NCBI GenBank assembly: GCA_047636495.1 | Contig: JBLILH010000009.1 | Span: forward strand, 1 to 64,000 | Direction of reading: 5' to 3' | Length of the DNA stretch: 64,000 nucleotides | Source: Endobugula sp047636495 | Lineage (GTDB): Bacteria > Pseudomonadota > Gammaproteobacteria > Pseudomonadales > Cellvibrionaceae | Shown: piece by piece, positions 1 through 7,048 of the stretch | Numbering within the stretch: the first letter of the stretch is position 1 | Layout: each line of letters begins with the position of its first letter | Program-made: the position numbers and the translations under genes | Notes under the pieces: model-generated | Told to the model about the DNA's origin: nothing | Seen by the model: the letters and a program-made list of their open reading frames with translations, nothing else | Databases searched by the model: none

Positions 1-1124
1 CTGATAATTGCGCCAAACTGTCCGTTGCCTTGCCCCAAGCTAACAGAAATACGCACACCATTATTGGAGGTGCTGCCTTTATAAACCCAAACACCGTCTA
101 TCAAACCATCAGTGTTAGTATCGTGCATACCAACAAACGTCCAACCTGATGCACCGTAATTACCTTCACTCCTTGGCGTATTGCTTATAATTGGATCAAA
201 ATTGCCGTTATCTGCACTTTTCCAAACGAATGAAATTGGAGCGATACATTCACCATTTACACTACATTCTTTTATTGAATTAATAACTGAATATTGATTA
301 AAGCTAATATTCAAGTAATCAAATATGTATTCCTTATTTAAAACGCCATCGCTGTAAGAATTTATCGCCGCTACTCGATTTCGCTGTAATAATTTTGCAC
401 CTTTAAAATATTTACCATTCACGTCTGCCCTGACTTCATACTCAACATGAACGCTTCCACCAGCATAACTCACCTCATCCAAATACTGCATATTCCCATC
501 AACAAAATACTCATAACTAATAGGATTATTCCCCGTACTATCGTTAATCTCTTTTACAGACCAAGCAGTCGTACCTTGAGGAAAAACCAACGAAGCATTA
601 GCCACATTCCCAGTACCGCCACCAAAGGTAATCACCTGCCCTGCTTTGGTTTTAGCAATAAAATAACTAGGTTTATTAACCGAACCGCCATAAGACTTTA
701 TCTGCGCATAACCATCAATCTCGGTGCGGTACTCGGTACCTATCGCACCATTATCCCCACTCACCGGAATCAACCGTTGACCGTCAAGACAGTAGCGATC
801 TTTATCGGAAAAGGTAATTCCCGCTACAAAACCATCTTGCTCTAGATTGGCCGAACAACGGTGAACACTAGACAAACCGCCCAAGCTCCAGCCCATGCCC
901 AATACACCATTGCCACCGCCGGTATAATTTAGCGATAAATCTGGCTGCATACCACCACGGCCGGGAGCGACTTGAATAGGGATAGAATAACTGGCCGAAC
1001 CACCACTCACATTAAATTCTGCGGGGGTTGAACCCACAATAGTTGATTGTGCAGCGACCCCTTGGGCAACTGCAGCAGTCAACAATAATGTTAGGTTGAT
1101 TAGTGTTTTGGCCTTGTTAAACAT
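1..1124 (-). CDS. SpvB/TcB-like secreted protein, 5' part only (runs off window edge)
   Basis: Reading the minus strand from an ATG at 1124 gives an open frame of about 374 codons with no stop before the window edge, so the C-terminus is missing. An AAGG ribosome site lies just upstream. Residues 1-25 form a signal peptide (MFNKAKTLINLTLLL, then an Ala-rich cleavage region). Residues about 30-80 carry the hallmark of the SpvB / insecticidal toxin TcB N-terminal domain: GSASYSIPIQV, PGRGGMQPDLSLNY, GNGVLGMGWSLGGLS and a following HRC. Near residues 340-355 a DTNTDGLID segment resembles the calcium-type loop of FG-GAP/VCBS repeats. Family members are large beta-propeller/RHS proteins of toxin complexes or secreted polymorphic toxins. 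The domain assignment is firm; a toxin role is inference because the effector end is not visible. Confidence 0.85.
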   Translation of the reverse strand, partial: MFNKAKTLINLTLLLTAAVAQGVAAQSTIVGSTPAEFNVSGGSASYSIPIQVAPGRGGMQPDLSLNYTGGGNGVLGMGWSLGGLSSVHRCSANLEQDGFVAGITFSDKDRYCLDGQRLIPVSGDNGAIGTEYRTEIDGYAQIKSYGGSVNKPSYFIAKTKAGQVITFGGGTGNVANASLVFPQGTTAWSVKEINDSTGNNPISYEYFVDGNMQYLDEVSYAGGSVHVEYEVRADVNGKYFKGAKLLQRNRVAAINSYSDGVLNKEYIFDYLNISFNQYSVINSIKECSVNGECIAPISFVWKSADNGNFDPIISNTPRSEGNYGASGWTFVGMHDTNTDGLIDGVWVYKGSTSNNGVRISVSLGQGNGQFGAII

Positions 1125-1174
1125 ACCTTTTCCCTTTTCGAGCTTTAGCGCTAAAGTCATGATGTAGCATTGGT

Positions 1175-1558
1175 TTATTGTGAGTATTCTGTAATGGCTA
1201 TATAATCGCCCTCGGCATCCCAAAGTCCTGCAGCAGGGGTAATACCACAACGATTATATTTCGCATTCCCAATACCATGATTGACATTAACTTTTACCCT
1301 ATACCTAGAGCTATAAGCGGTCATAACCACGGACATTGATGCATTATCATCACGGTCAGCAACATCCTTATAATTAGTATGGATAAAAAACCACTGCCCT
1401 GTGGATAACTTAAAGTAAGTCACATTGACCCAATTATTTGCACTAGCACCACAAACTCTCACCTCATCAATTGTCCCCTCAGCCTCTACCGCCAATACCG
1501 ACGTGCTAAAAAATGTGAATGATGCCAATAGTATTAGAAGCGTGGTTAATTTTTTCAT
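1175..1558 (-). CDS. Small secreted protein of unknown function
   Basis: This gene encodes 127 residues with a clear Sec signal peptide (MKKLTTLLILLASFTFFSTSV, cleavage near AVA-VEA at about residue 24-26). The mature part is about 100 residues, rich in Asn, Tyr and Val, with two cysteines (VRVCGAS and YNRCGIT) that could form a disulfide. The start is well placed behind AAGGAAAAACATT. It lies 50 bp upstream of the SpvB-like gene on the same strand, so co-transcription is likely. I do not recognise the family. Its position suggests it is exported together with, or acts on, the SpvB-like product, but that is inference only. Confidence 0.75.
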   Translation of the reverse strand: MKKLTTLLILLASFTFFSTSVLAVEAEGTIDEVRVCGASANNWVNVTYFKLSTGQWFFIHTNYKDVADRDDNASMSVVMTAYSSRYRVKVNVNHGIGNAKYNRCGITPAAGLWDAEGDYIAITEYSQ

Positions 1559-1593
1559 AATGTTTTTCCTTTTTTGGTTTAAAAATTTTTGAT

Positions 1594-2109
1594 TTATTGC
1601 GTTTTTTGTAAATGATTTTTAATGTTGTCCAAGCGACTCTCGATTGCTGCAGATGTTTTATCGGGAGTCGTGGTGGATTTTTTTTCTGGGGGCGATGATG
1701 ATGACACGTTATCGGGTAATTGCTTTTCTACCGCTTTATCTATTGCGGCTATCGCTTGATTGGCTGCTTGAATTTTTTCATCTAGACCTTTCTTTAGCGC
1801 ATCATTTTTCGGTTTATCTGCAATAATTTTTTTAAGTTGATGAGCGGGAATGGGCAGGGCTTTGTCGGGTTGTTGTTCGTTTGGCGTTTGCACGGCAACA
1901 GAATTGATGGCATTCACATCATCATTTTTGCTTGTTGATTTTTGCGAAGCGGTAGTTTCTGAAGGCGTTGTTTTTTGCGCATTGTTTGACTGCGATGAGG
2001 GGGGAGTACTTAAATATGGCTGACTTAACTGATGGTTTGAATATAAAAATATCCCTATCATTACGATAAGAAATACCACTAATACCCCTATGAATATCTT
2101 GCTAAACAT
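1594..2109 (-). CDS. Membrane-anchored Ser/Pro/Thr-rich protein, unknown
   Basis: This gene encodes 171 residues. Residues 5-24 (IFIGVLVVFLIVMIGIFLYS) form a single N-terminal membrane segment. Residues 30-75 are a low-complexity linker rich in Ser, Thr, Gln and Pro. Residues 85-130 (from ALPIPAHQLKK onward) are Lys/Ala-rich and probably helical, followed by another Ser/Thr/Pro-rich stretch. It is the first gene of an apparent three-gene minus-strand run with the 127-residue secreted protein (35 bp gap) and the SpvB-like protein. The ribosome site (CAGG) is weak. No family recognised; a periplasm-facing tethered protein is the most that can be said. Confidence 0.65.
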   Translation of the reverse strand: MFSKIFIGVLVVFLIVMIGIFLYSNHQLSQPYLSTPPSSQSNNAQKTTPSETTASQKSTSKNDDVNAINSVAVQTPNEQQPDKALPIPAHQLKKIIADKPKNDALKKGLDEKIQAANQAIAAIDKAVEKQLPDNVSSSSPPEKKSTTTPDKTSAAIESRLDNIKNHLQKTQ

Positions 2110-2223
2110 CCTGTTATCTCGCGCTATTATTATATTTGGCGTGAATAATAGTCAAATTTATGACTGAACACAATCAGTTTTGTTGGTTTTGTGACGTCCT
2201 GTCATTTTTTTAATATATTGCCA

Positions 2224-2370
2224 CACTGTTGTCTCGTTAACTTTATGAAAATTGACTATAAGCCATACTGACGACGGCCAAACAGTACCGGATACCGGAT
2301 ACCGGATCGAGCCCGGTATGACGGCTCGGCATGACGGCCCGGCATGACGAATATGATGAGCAAGAGACAT
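2224..2370 (-). repeat. Dispersed repeat, copy A (inverted relative to 6899-7026)
   Basis: Read on the minus strand, this stretch matches 6899-7026 almost base for base. Shared blocks are GCTCATCATATTCGTCATGC, the GTCATGCCGGGCTCGATCCG core, a TTTGGCCG block and the TAAAGTTAAC end. Copy A has one extra GCCGTCATGCC unit and one extra GGTATCC unit. The core resembles the GTCATGCCGGGCTCGA-type extragenic repeats common in proteobacteria. A 73-codon frame here (2158-2379) is only the repeat read through and is not called as a gene. Confidence 0.85.
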
Positions 2371-2452
2371 AAAGATCAAAACACCAAAAGTGGGGCCGAC
2401 AACTTTTGTGACTAGTTCTTTCTTACTAAGTGATGATGATTCAGATTTAGCA

Positions 2453-2619
2453 CTAGGAGCCTGTCGGACTTAGGGGATCGTAGCGAGGCAGAGAGAAATC
2501 GAGGGCATTTTTTCGATCATTTGAGGCGAATAGTGAGCCTATTCTACGAAAATGATCGGGAAAAGGCACCGATTTCTTGCTGCCGCAGTAGATTCTTCCT
2601 AAGTCCGACAGGCTCCTAG
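2453..2619. mobile_element. Palindromic MITE-like element, copy 1 (167 bp)
   Basis: The element is bounded by perfect 22-bp inverted ends (CTAGGAGCCTGTCGGACTTAGG and its exact reverse complement). The interior is also a near-complete inverted repeat: GGCAGAGAGAAATCGAGGGCA on the left pairs imperfectly with the complement of the right half around GAAATCGGTGCC, with an apex near 2530-2545. It holds no coding capacity. A second copy lies at 59930-60119. Both copies sit inside a CTA...TAG context, compatible with a TA target duplication of the IS630/Tc1-mariner type; the mobilising transposase is not in this window. The MITE call is inference from structure and copy number. Confidence 0.8.
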
Positions 2620-2650
2620 GGTAGCTTGGCGCTTGGCTTGCGCTGTTGAC

Positions 2651-2702
2651 GTGCAGGATGCACTAATGCTGGGGAACACAAGGATGTGTAGGAGCAGTAT
2701 TA
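2651..2702. repeat. Nested small hairpins in intergenic DNA
   Basis: Two hairpins share an AGGAT loop: GTGC-AGGAT-GCAC at 2651-2663 and ACAC-AAGGAT-GTGT at 2676-2689. The second is enclosed by outer arms TAATGCTG (2664-2671) and CAGTATTA (2695-2702), which pair with one mismatch. It looks like a structured extragenic repeat of unknown origin. The rest of 2371-2754, outside this and the MITE, holds no gene I can support. Confidence 0.5.
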
Positions 2703-2754
2703 CAGCCATCTGACAAGCGAAGGAAGAAGCCTATTACCTCCCATAAACAAGCTT

Positions 2755-3081
2755 TTAATCAGTCAATAGTAAAATACGACGAAGACTATCTTCACTCATA
2801 TTCTCTTGATCAGACTTGCTATACATCGCCATTAAGCGAACTTCATCTGTGGTTTTAAGATAATAAATTACGCGATAACCACCACTTTTTCCTTTTTGAT
2901 TATCGCTATTTTTGACACGGACTTTATAAACAATATCATCAAGCCCTTTCACACGATCTCCAATCAACACACCTGTTTTGAGTTCATCCACCACAGGCTC
3001 TAAGTCACTGTAAATGGATCGATACCGCTTACTCAGTTTACGTAAGTGCTTTTTAAATATCTTCGTATAACCAATCTCCAT
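2755..3081 (-). CDS. RelE/ParE-superfamily toxin of a type II TA pair
   Basis: This gene encodes 108 residues. The N-terminal FKKHLRKLSKRY, the central VYKVRVKNSD and the GGYRVIYYLKT...LMAMYSKSDQEN strand-rich end are typical of RelE-like mRNA interferases. These proteins usually cut mRNA on the ribosome; ParE relatives inhibit gyrase, and sequence alone does not separate the two here. The start overlaps the stop of the upstream gene by one base (TAATG), the usual antitoxin-then-toxin order with translational coupling. The pair lies between a MITE-like element and an integrase remnant, in keeping with acquired DNA. Confidence 0.85.
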   Translation of the reverse strand: MEIGYTKIFKKHLRKLSKRYRSIYSDLEPVVDELKTGVLIGDRVKGLDDIVYKVRVKNSDNQKGKSGGYRVIYYLKTTDEVRLMAMYSKSDQENMSEDSLRRILLLTD

Positions 3082-3296
3082 TAATGATCAATCCCATCCC
3101 ATAAAGTATCTATTGGCGATATCGCTCCCGATTTCGCTTGGCGCAAACTCTCTTGCAACTCTTCTTCAAAGTGCTTTTGTATCACACCTGCACGGAACGC
3201 ATGGATCATATCAATTAGCGCTGGCATATATTCTTCTGGCACTTGCTGAAGTTCTGCGGCCAGCCGCTCATTATAACTGTCTGTACGTTGACTCAT
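3081..3296 (-). CDS. Putative antitoxin of the RelE-like pair
   Basis: This gene encodes 71 acidic residues that precede the RelE-like toxin and overlap its start by one base. An AGGAGATGTTGC segment upstream of the ATG supplies a strong ribosome site. The N-terminus (MSQRTDSYNERLAAELQQVP) is probably a helix. The central MPALIDMIHAFRAG resembles helices of small antitoxins that track with RelE toxins, and the acidic tail (SPIDTLWDGIDH) could wrap the toxin. The antitoxin role is inferred from size, order and coupling; the family is not certain. Such proteins normally bind their own promoter, which would lie in 3297-3350. Confidence 0.7.
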   Translation of the reverse strand: MSQRTDSYNERLAAELQQVPEEYMPALIDMIHAFRAGVIQKHFEEELQESLRQAKSGAISPIDTLWDGIDH

Positions 3297-3360
3297 TGCA
3301 ACATCTCCTCTTAATTCATACCATCTGATATTTCACTATCATACTACGATCATAAACTAA

Positions 3361-3857
3361 TCAGTGGTATTTTTCCTCTTCAGATTCAACAGCTAAGGCC
3401 ATAAGCAGATCATCCTCACTGGGCGATTGTCGCTCTATCTTAGCAGGATGCGTGAGCTGGTGAACCTCCTTTAATTTATGTCCTTTAATTTATGAATGGC
3501 CACATGCGTGTATATCTCGGTGGTCGATAGTTGGCTGTGACCTAGCATCTGCTAGATAAAGCGGATGTCAGCTCCATTCTCTAGCATCAATGTCGCCATT
3601 GTGTGACGGAACAAGTGACAAGAGCCCACCTTGTCGATATTGGCCTGTTTGACGTATTTTTTCACTGCCCTACTCACTTTGTGTGGGTCGAGTGCTTTTC
3701 CCGTCTCGTCCAAGAATAGCCCGTCTGGGCTACGGGGCAGATGATGGTAAGGTCTCACATCATTTTTATATTTATCAAGCCACAATAACGCTCTTTCCCC
3801 TATCGGGACGAACCGATCTTTTTTCCCTTTGCCCTGCTGGATAAACAAAACACCAGA
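3361..3857 (-). pseudogene. Tyrosine recombinase/integrase remnant (XerC/D type)
   Basis: The minus strand shows the catalytic half of a tyrosine recombinase: GVLFIQQGKGKKDRFVPIG, then SCHLFRHTMATLMLENGADI (box with H-x-x-R-H). The frame is stopped by TAG at 3552-3554 directly after RFI. The same frame continues beyond the stop as QMLGHSQLSTTEIYTH, which holds the LGH box and the nucleophilic Tyr. Further on, a 14-bp direct duplication (TCCTTTAATTTATG twice, about 3470-3497) breaks the frame; after it a tail KLKEVHQLTHPAKIERQ runs to a TGA at 3361. The N-terminal half is missing. The uninterrupted frame 3552-4064 begins with unrelated sequence up to about 3857. The product would lack the catalytic Tyr, so this is inactive. 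Confidence 0.85.
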
Positions 3858-3963
3858 AGCGGTGTTGGCGATGACGGAGTCTGAGCGGTTGGATGAGTTT
3901 GAGGACTGGCATTTGGGGTTATTTCTCCACCAGCAATAGGTACGGCGACAGGCCGATACGATC

Positions 3964-3983
3964 AAAAGGGTCAAAGCCCTTTT
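3964..3983. repeat. Short hairpin related to the pxpC terminator
   Basis: AAAAGGG-TCAAAG-CCCTTTT forms a 7-bp stem and is followed by AATAC. It closely resembles the hairpin at 4083-4102, with the loop inverted. The two copies bracket about 100 bp of non-coding sequence beside the integrase remnant. Its function is unclear; it may be a duplicated terminator. Confidence 0.4.
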
Positions 3984-4082
3984 AATACTAGGCAAATGAC
4001 ATCTTGGCTTTCTCAGCATCGCTTCTTTCTTGAAATTGTTTATATTCAATAACTGTCTTCTCACTGCTTTTAGGTGGGGAAG

Positions 4083-4102
4083 AAAAGGGCTTTGGCCCTT
4101 TT
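4083..4102 (-). terminator. Probable terminator after pxpC
   Basis: AAAAGGGC-TTTG-GCCCTTTT is a perfect 8-bp stem with a 4-base loop. It lies 31 bp past the pxpC stop, and on the minus strand the stem ends in TTTT, consistent with an intrinsic terminator for the pxpABC operon. It could act in both directions. Confidence 0.6.
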
Positions 4103-4132
4103 AATAGACCCCTTTAATACCAGTTCACAACC

Positions 4133-5098
4133 CTAATGAGCCACACCAAAAAAACGTTTATGCACGATCAGCTCAGCTTCTGCTGCTTCTACGCTGATGG
4201 GGGTAAACGATAGCTCGGTTCCCGGTAGGCTTTGGGAAAGTTTTGATAGATCTAGGTATGCGACGCAACCCAAGAGTGGGTAGCCGCCCATGGTTTGACG
4301 GTCGCGCATTAACACGATGGGCTGGCCATCTTTAGGCACTTGTATTGAGCCCAGGGAAATACCTTGAGAAATAATGCCCGCTAATGGTGTGTTAATCACT
4401 GCGCCAGACAATCGATATCCCATACGATCTATACGGGGGGTTACTTTGTAGGGATATTGGGTAAAGGTATGTAGCGCTGCTTCACCTGCCGATGTCACCG
4501 ATGTGTTGGGAATAAAGCGTAGGTTAATTTTTTTGGGGTACTGTGATGTAGATTCTGAGGGTTGAGATTCTGATGAGTGGCCGGTAACAAAAGTCGACGG
4601 GACTCGTTTTGTTAGCTCGTGCGGTTGCGGGAAATACTTGACGAGATTGCCTTCTACTAGTTTTTCGCCGTCTTGCGTAATACCGCCTAACTTTTCTCGT
4701 GCCACGGTAGCACAACTACCAAGTGTAGGTGCGACAGTAAAGCCGCCTTTAACGGCGAGATAGCACCGAAGTCCGGTAACTGGCGCTTTAAAGCTAATGG
4801 TATCACCTGCATGTACGATATATGACTGCCAAGGCTTGATGGCGAGGTCGTTGACTGTGGCAGATAGATCGGCACCGCAAATAGCCATCATCGTGCTGTT
4901 GAGAAAGGTCGCCGAAAAGGCACCGTAGCTCACTTCTATTTGTGGTGCATTATAGTCATTGCCTAATAACCGATTCGCCCATAAAAATGCATGCTCATCG
5001 AGTGGCCCGCCATTAGTCACGCCAATACTTTGAAAACCATAGCGGCCATAATCTTGTACTAGGGATAAAAACCCTGATTTTATCACTTGTAAAGACAT
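4133..5098 (-). CDS. pxpC: 5-oxoprolinase subunit C (PxpC / KipA family)
   Basis: This gene encodes 321 residues of the biotin-dependent carboxyltransferase/KipA fold. Recognisable segments are VQDYGRYGFQSIGVTNGGPLD near residues 14-34, YLAVKGGF, DRMGYRLSG and GYPLLGCVAYLDL. PxpA, PxpB and PxpC together hydrolyse 5-oxoproline to glutamate using ATP in the cytoplasm, a damage-clearing role. The length is near that of family members. The start overlaps the pxpB stop by one base (TAATG), so the two are translationally coupled. The gene is last in the operon and is followed by a hairpin terminator. Confidence 0.93.
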   Translation of the reverse strand: MSLQVIKSGFLSLVQDYGRYGFQSIGVTNGGPLDEHAFLWANRLLGNDYNAPQIEVSYGAFSATFLNSTMMAICGADLSATVNDLAIKPWQSYIVHAGDTISFKAPVTGLRCYLAVKGGFTVAPTLGSCATVAREKLGGITQDGEKLVEGNLVKYFPQPHELTKRVPSTFVTGHSSESQPSESTSQYPKKINLRFIPNTSVTSAGEAALHTFTQYPYKVTPRIDRMGYRLSGAVINTPLAGIISQGISLGSIQVPKDGQPIVLMRDRQTMGGYPLLGCVAYLDLSKLSQSLPGTELSFTPISVEAAEAELIVHKRFFGVAH

Positions 5099-5829
5099 TA
5101 CAATTCACCGCCCATTTGAAGATATTCTGCTTGACTCATTGCTGTAAAATTTACTTTATCGCCAGCTGTAAACTGCGTTAAGTTTGCACTGTTATAATCA
5201 ATTAATTGAATCGGTGTTCGGCCAATAATTTGCCAACCGCCGGGCGACTCGGAAGGATATATAGCGGTTTGTTGATCGGCAATACCCACACTACCACGAG
5301 CAACTTTTTGTCGTGGGGTTGGTTTTCTTGCGGTGGCTATACGTGTGTCTACATTACCTAAATATGCAAAACCTGGTGCAAAACCGATGGCGTATACATC
5401 ATAAATTTGACTGGTATGTATCGCGATAACTTCTTCTTTGGTGAGATTAGCGTTGTTCGCCACATGAGCTAAATCAAGCGCCACTTCTTCACCGTAATAT
5501 ACCGGAATTTCTATCGTATTAGACGGCGAACATTGATCGCTTTCTGCTTTTTCAGCGTTGTCATTATTTGCATCATTACCATTAGATAGGAGTAATGCCA
5601 ACTTTAAGGCGCGAGTAAAATCTATTCCTGATACGGCTAATAGGTTGAACGTAATATGGATAGAAGCGTAAGAGATAATGATATCGGCGATCCATTTATC
5701 ATTAACGCTGGTTTTTATATTACGCACACACTGTTTAATCACAGAGAAGTTGTCTGCATCGATGACTTGATCAAATAAGATCATGACGGTATTTTCAGAG
5801 ACACGAAAAATATTCATTGTTGAACTCAT
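5098..5829 (-). CDS. pxpB: 5-oxoprolinase subunit B (PxpB / KipI family)
   Basis: This gene encodes 243 residues from an ATG at 5829 that overlaps the pxpA stop as ATGA. An upstream GTG-type extension to 5910 lies inside pxpA and looks spurious. The KipI-fold signatures are IPVYYGEEVALDLAHVA, GFAPGFAYLGNVD, RKPTPRQKVARGSVGIAD and SPGGWQIIGRTP. Together with PxpC it forms the ATP-using half of the prokaryotic 5-oxoprolinase; Bacillus relatives KipI/KipA affect KinA. A low-complexity Asn/Asp stretch (SNGNDANNDNAEKAESDQ, about residues 130-150) is an insertion compared with the compact Escherichia protein of about 218 residues. Confidence 0.92.
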   Translation of the reverse strand: MSSTMNIFRVSENTVMILFDQVIDADNFSVIKQCVRNIKTSVNDKWIADIIISYASIHITFNLLAVSGIDFTRALKLALLLSNGNDANNDNAEKAESDQCSPSNTIEIPVYYGEEVALDLAHVANNANLTKEEVIAIHTSQIYDVYAIGFAPGFAYLGNVDTRIATARKPTPRQKVARGSVGIADQQTAIYPSESPGGWQIIGRTPIQLIDYNSANLTQFTAGDKVNFTAMSQAEYLQMGGEL

Positions 5830-6755
5830 GATTGAGGCGATGGCGGTGTTAATAATTCCCGAATACGCTGTACCGATTCGAGCGCTAAAGCGCCATCGCC
5901 ATGAATACATAGAGTATCTGCATTAATCGACAAGCTATTGCCTGTACATGTCGTCACAGTGCGCTCGATAATTAATTTTTTAGCTTGAGAAATAATGGTG
6001 TCTATATTTTGGTAGACTGCTCCATCTATTTTTCTAGATTGCAATAAGCCTTCGTCGGTATACGCACGATCACAAAAAGCTTCTAGCAATAACGTTACGC
6101 CATATTCGTCTGCCATTTTTTTATATTCGAGGTGATCTGGGGTCGCCATAATCATAAGGGGAATAGTCGGCGCGATGATTGACGGTGCTGTTGTTGGGGA
6201 GAGTGTTGGGGAGAGTGTTGAAGAAAGTGTTGGGGAGAGTGTTGAAGAAAGTGCTGGGGAGAGTGTTGAAGAAAGTGCTGGGGAGAGTGTTGAAGAAAGT
6301 GCTGGGGAGAGTGTTGAAGAAAGTGCTGGGGAAATTGTTGGAGAGAGTGCTGGTGAGAGTGCTGCAACAGCTTTTAGCAAAGCTTTATAGACACTCCGAT
6401 CACGCATCATCGTATTATATAAAGCCCCATGAGGTTTAACGTAATCAACTGTCGTATGGTGTGCTCGGCAAATAGCTTGTAGCGCACCGACTTGATAAAG
6501 CACAATATTGACTAGTTCTTCCTCTGAAAACGCCATCTCTTTTCTTCCGAAACCCGCTAAGTCGGGATAGCCTGGGTGCGCACCAATCGCCACATTATGG
6601 TGTACAGCGAACGTAACGGTATGATTCATCACTTGCGGGTCGGAGGCATGAAAACCACAAGCGATATTACTCATATCGACATAAGGCATAATCTCGGCAT
6701 CAGCACCCATTCTCCAAGCGCCAAAACTCTCGCCCATATCACAATTTAACTTCAT
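5826..6755 (-). CDS. pxpA: 5-oxoprolinase subunit A (PxpA / LamB-YcsF family) with repeat insertion
   Basis: This gene encodes 309 residues; typical PxpA has about 245-255. The N-terminus (MKLNCDMGESFGAW, NIACGFHASDP, VAIGAHPGYPDLAGFGR) and KPHGALYN carry the conserved metal and substrate residues. The C-terminus (CDRAYTDEGLLQSRK, CIHGDGALALE) is also normal. Between AVAAL (about residue 133) and PLMIMATPDH (about residue 200) lies an extra block of about 60 residues made of repeated LSPALSST units, encoded by a 24-bp minisatellite. It falls in a helix-to-strand loop, so the fold could tolerate it. First gene of the pxpABC operon. Function by family is confident; activity with the insertion is not proven. 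Confidence 0.92.
   Translation of the reverse strand: MKLNCDMGESFGAWRMGADAEIMPYVDMSNIACGFHASDPQVMNHTVTFAVHHNVAIGAHPGYPDLAGFGRKEMAFSEEELVNIVLYQVGALQAICRAHHTTVDYVKPHGALYNTMMRDRSVYKALLKAVAALSPALSPTISPALSSTLSPALSSTLSPALSSTLSPALSSTLSPTLSSTLSPTLSPTTAPSIIAPTIPLMIMATPDHLEYKKMADEYGVTLLLEAFCDRAYTDEGLLQSRKIDGAVYQNIDTIISQAKKLIIERTVTTCTGNSLSINADTLCIHGDGALALESVQRIRELLTPPSPQS
6191..6363. repeat. 24-bp in-frame tandem repeat inside pxpA
   Basis: On the plus strand the unit is GAGTGTTGAAGAAAGTGCTG plus GGGA. There are about five well-matched copies in 6212-6337 and degenerate half-units (GAGAGTGTTGGG) on both sides. Each unit adds eight residues (LSPALSST) to PxpA. Because the unit length is divisible by three, copy-number change would not shift the frame. 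The repeat also creates long antisense open frames, which I reject as genes. Confidence 0.9.
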
Positions 6756-6898
6756 AAATACTCACTCATTTCCACTGTTATCCTGCTAGCTAATACTGTC
6801 ATGCCGCGTTTTATCCCTCATCTAATCTGTTACTGATCACCCTGGATTCAGGATAAGCAAAAAGCGCTTTCCGGAATAACGGGTCTTACTTTACTTTT

Positions 6899-7026
6899 CA
6901 TGTCTCTGGCTCATCATATTCGTCATGCCGGGCCGTCATGCCGGGCTCGATCCGGTATCCGCTAATGTTTGGCCGTTGTCAGTATGGTTTATAGTCAATT
7001 ATCATAAAGTTAACAGGACAGCAGTG
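6899..7026 (+). repeat. Dispersed repeat, copy B
   Basis: This copy matches 2224-2370 in opposite orientation, from CATGTCTCTGGCTCATCATA through two CGTCATGCCGGG units to TAAAGTTAAC and CAGTG. The remaining 6756-6898 has a weaker stretch of similar character (CTGTCATGCCGCG, CCTGGATTCAGG) but no gene. The two copies enclose the TA pair, the integrase remnant and pxpABC. Confidence 0.85.
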
Positions 7027-7048
7027 AAAAAAGTCTATTTTTTCCGCT

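Noticed and set aside
447..845. 132-codon plus-strand frame
   Set aside because: It is antisense to the SpvB-like gene and has no family features.
2158..2379. 73-codon minus-strand frame
   Set aside because: It is mostly dispersed repeat A read through; the same repeat at 6899-7026 is not coding.
5830..5910. Upstream extension of pxpB
   Set aside because: It lies inside pxpA, and an ATGA overlap start at 5829 fits the family better.
6152..6439. Three frames over the pxpA minisatellite
   Set aside because: They exist because the repeat lacks stops in other frames; their products are pure repeats.
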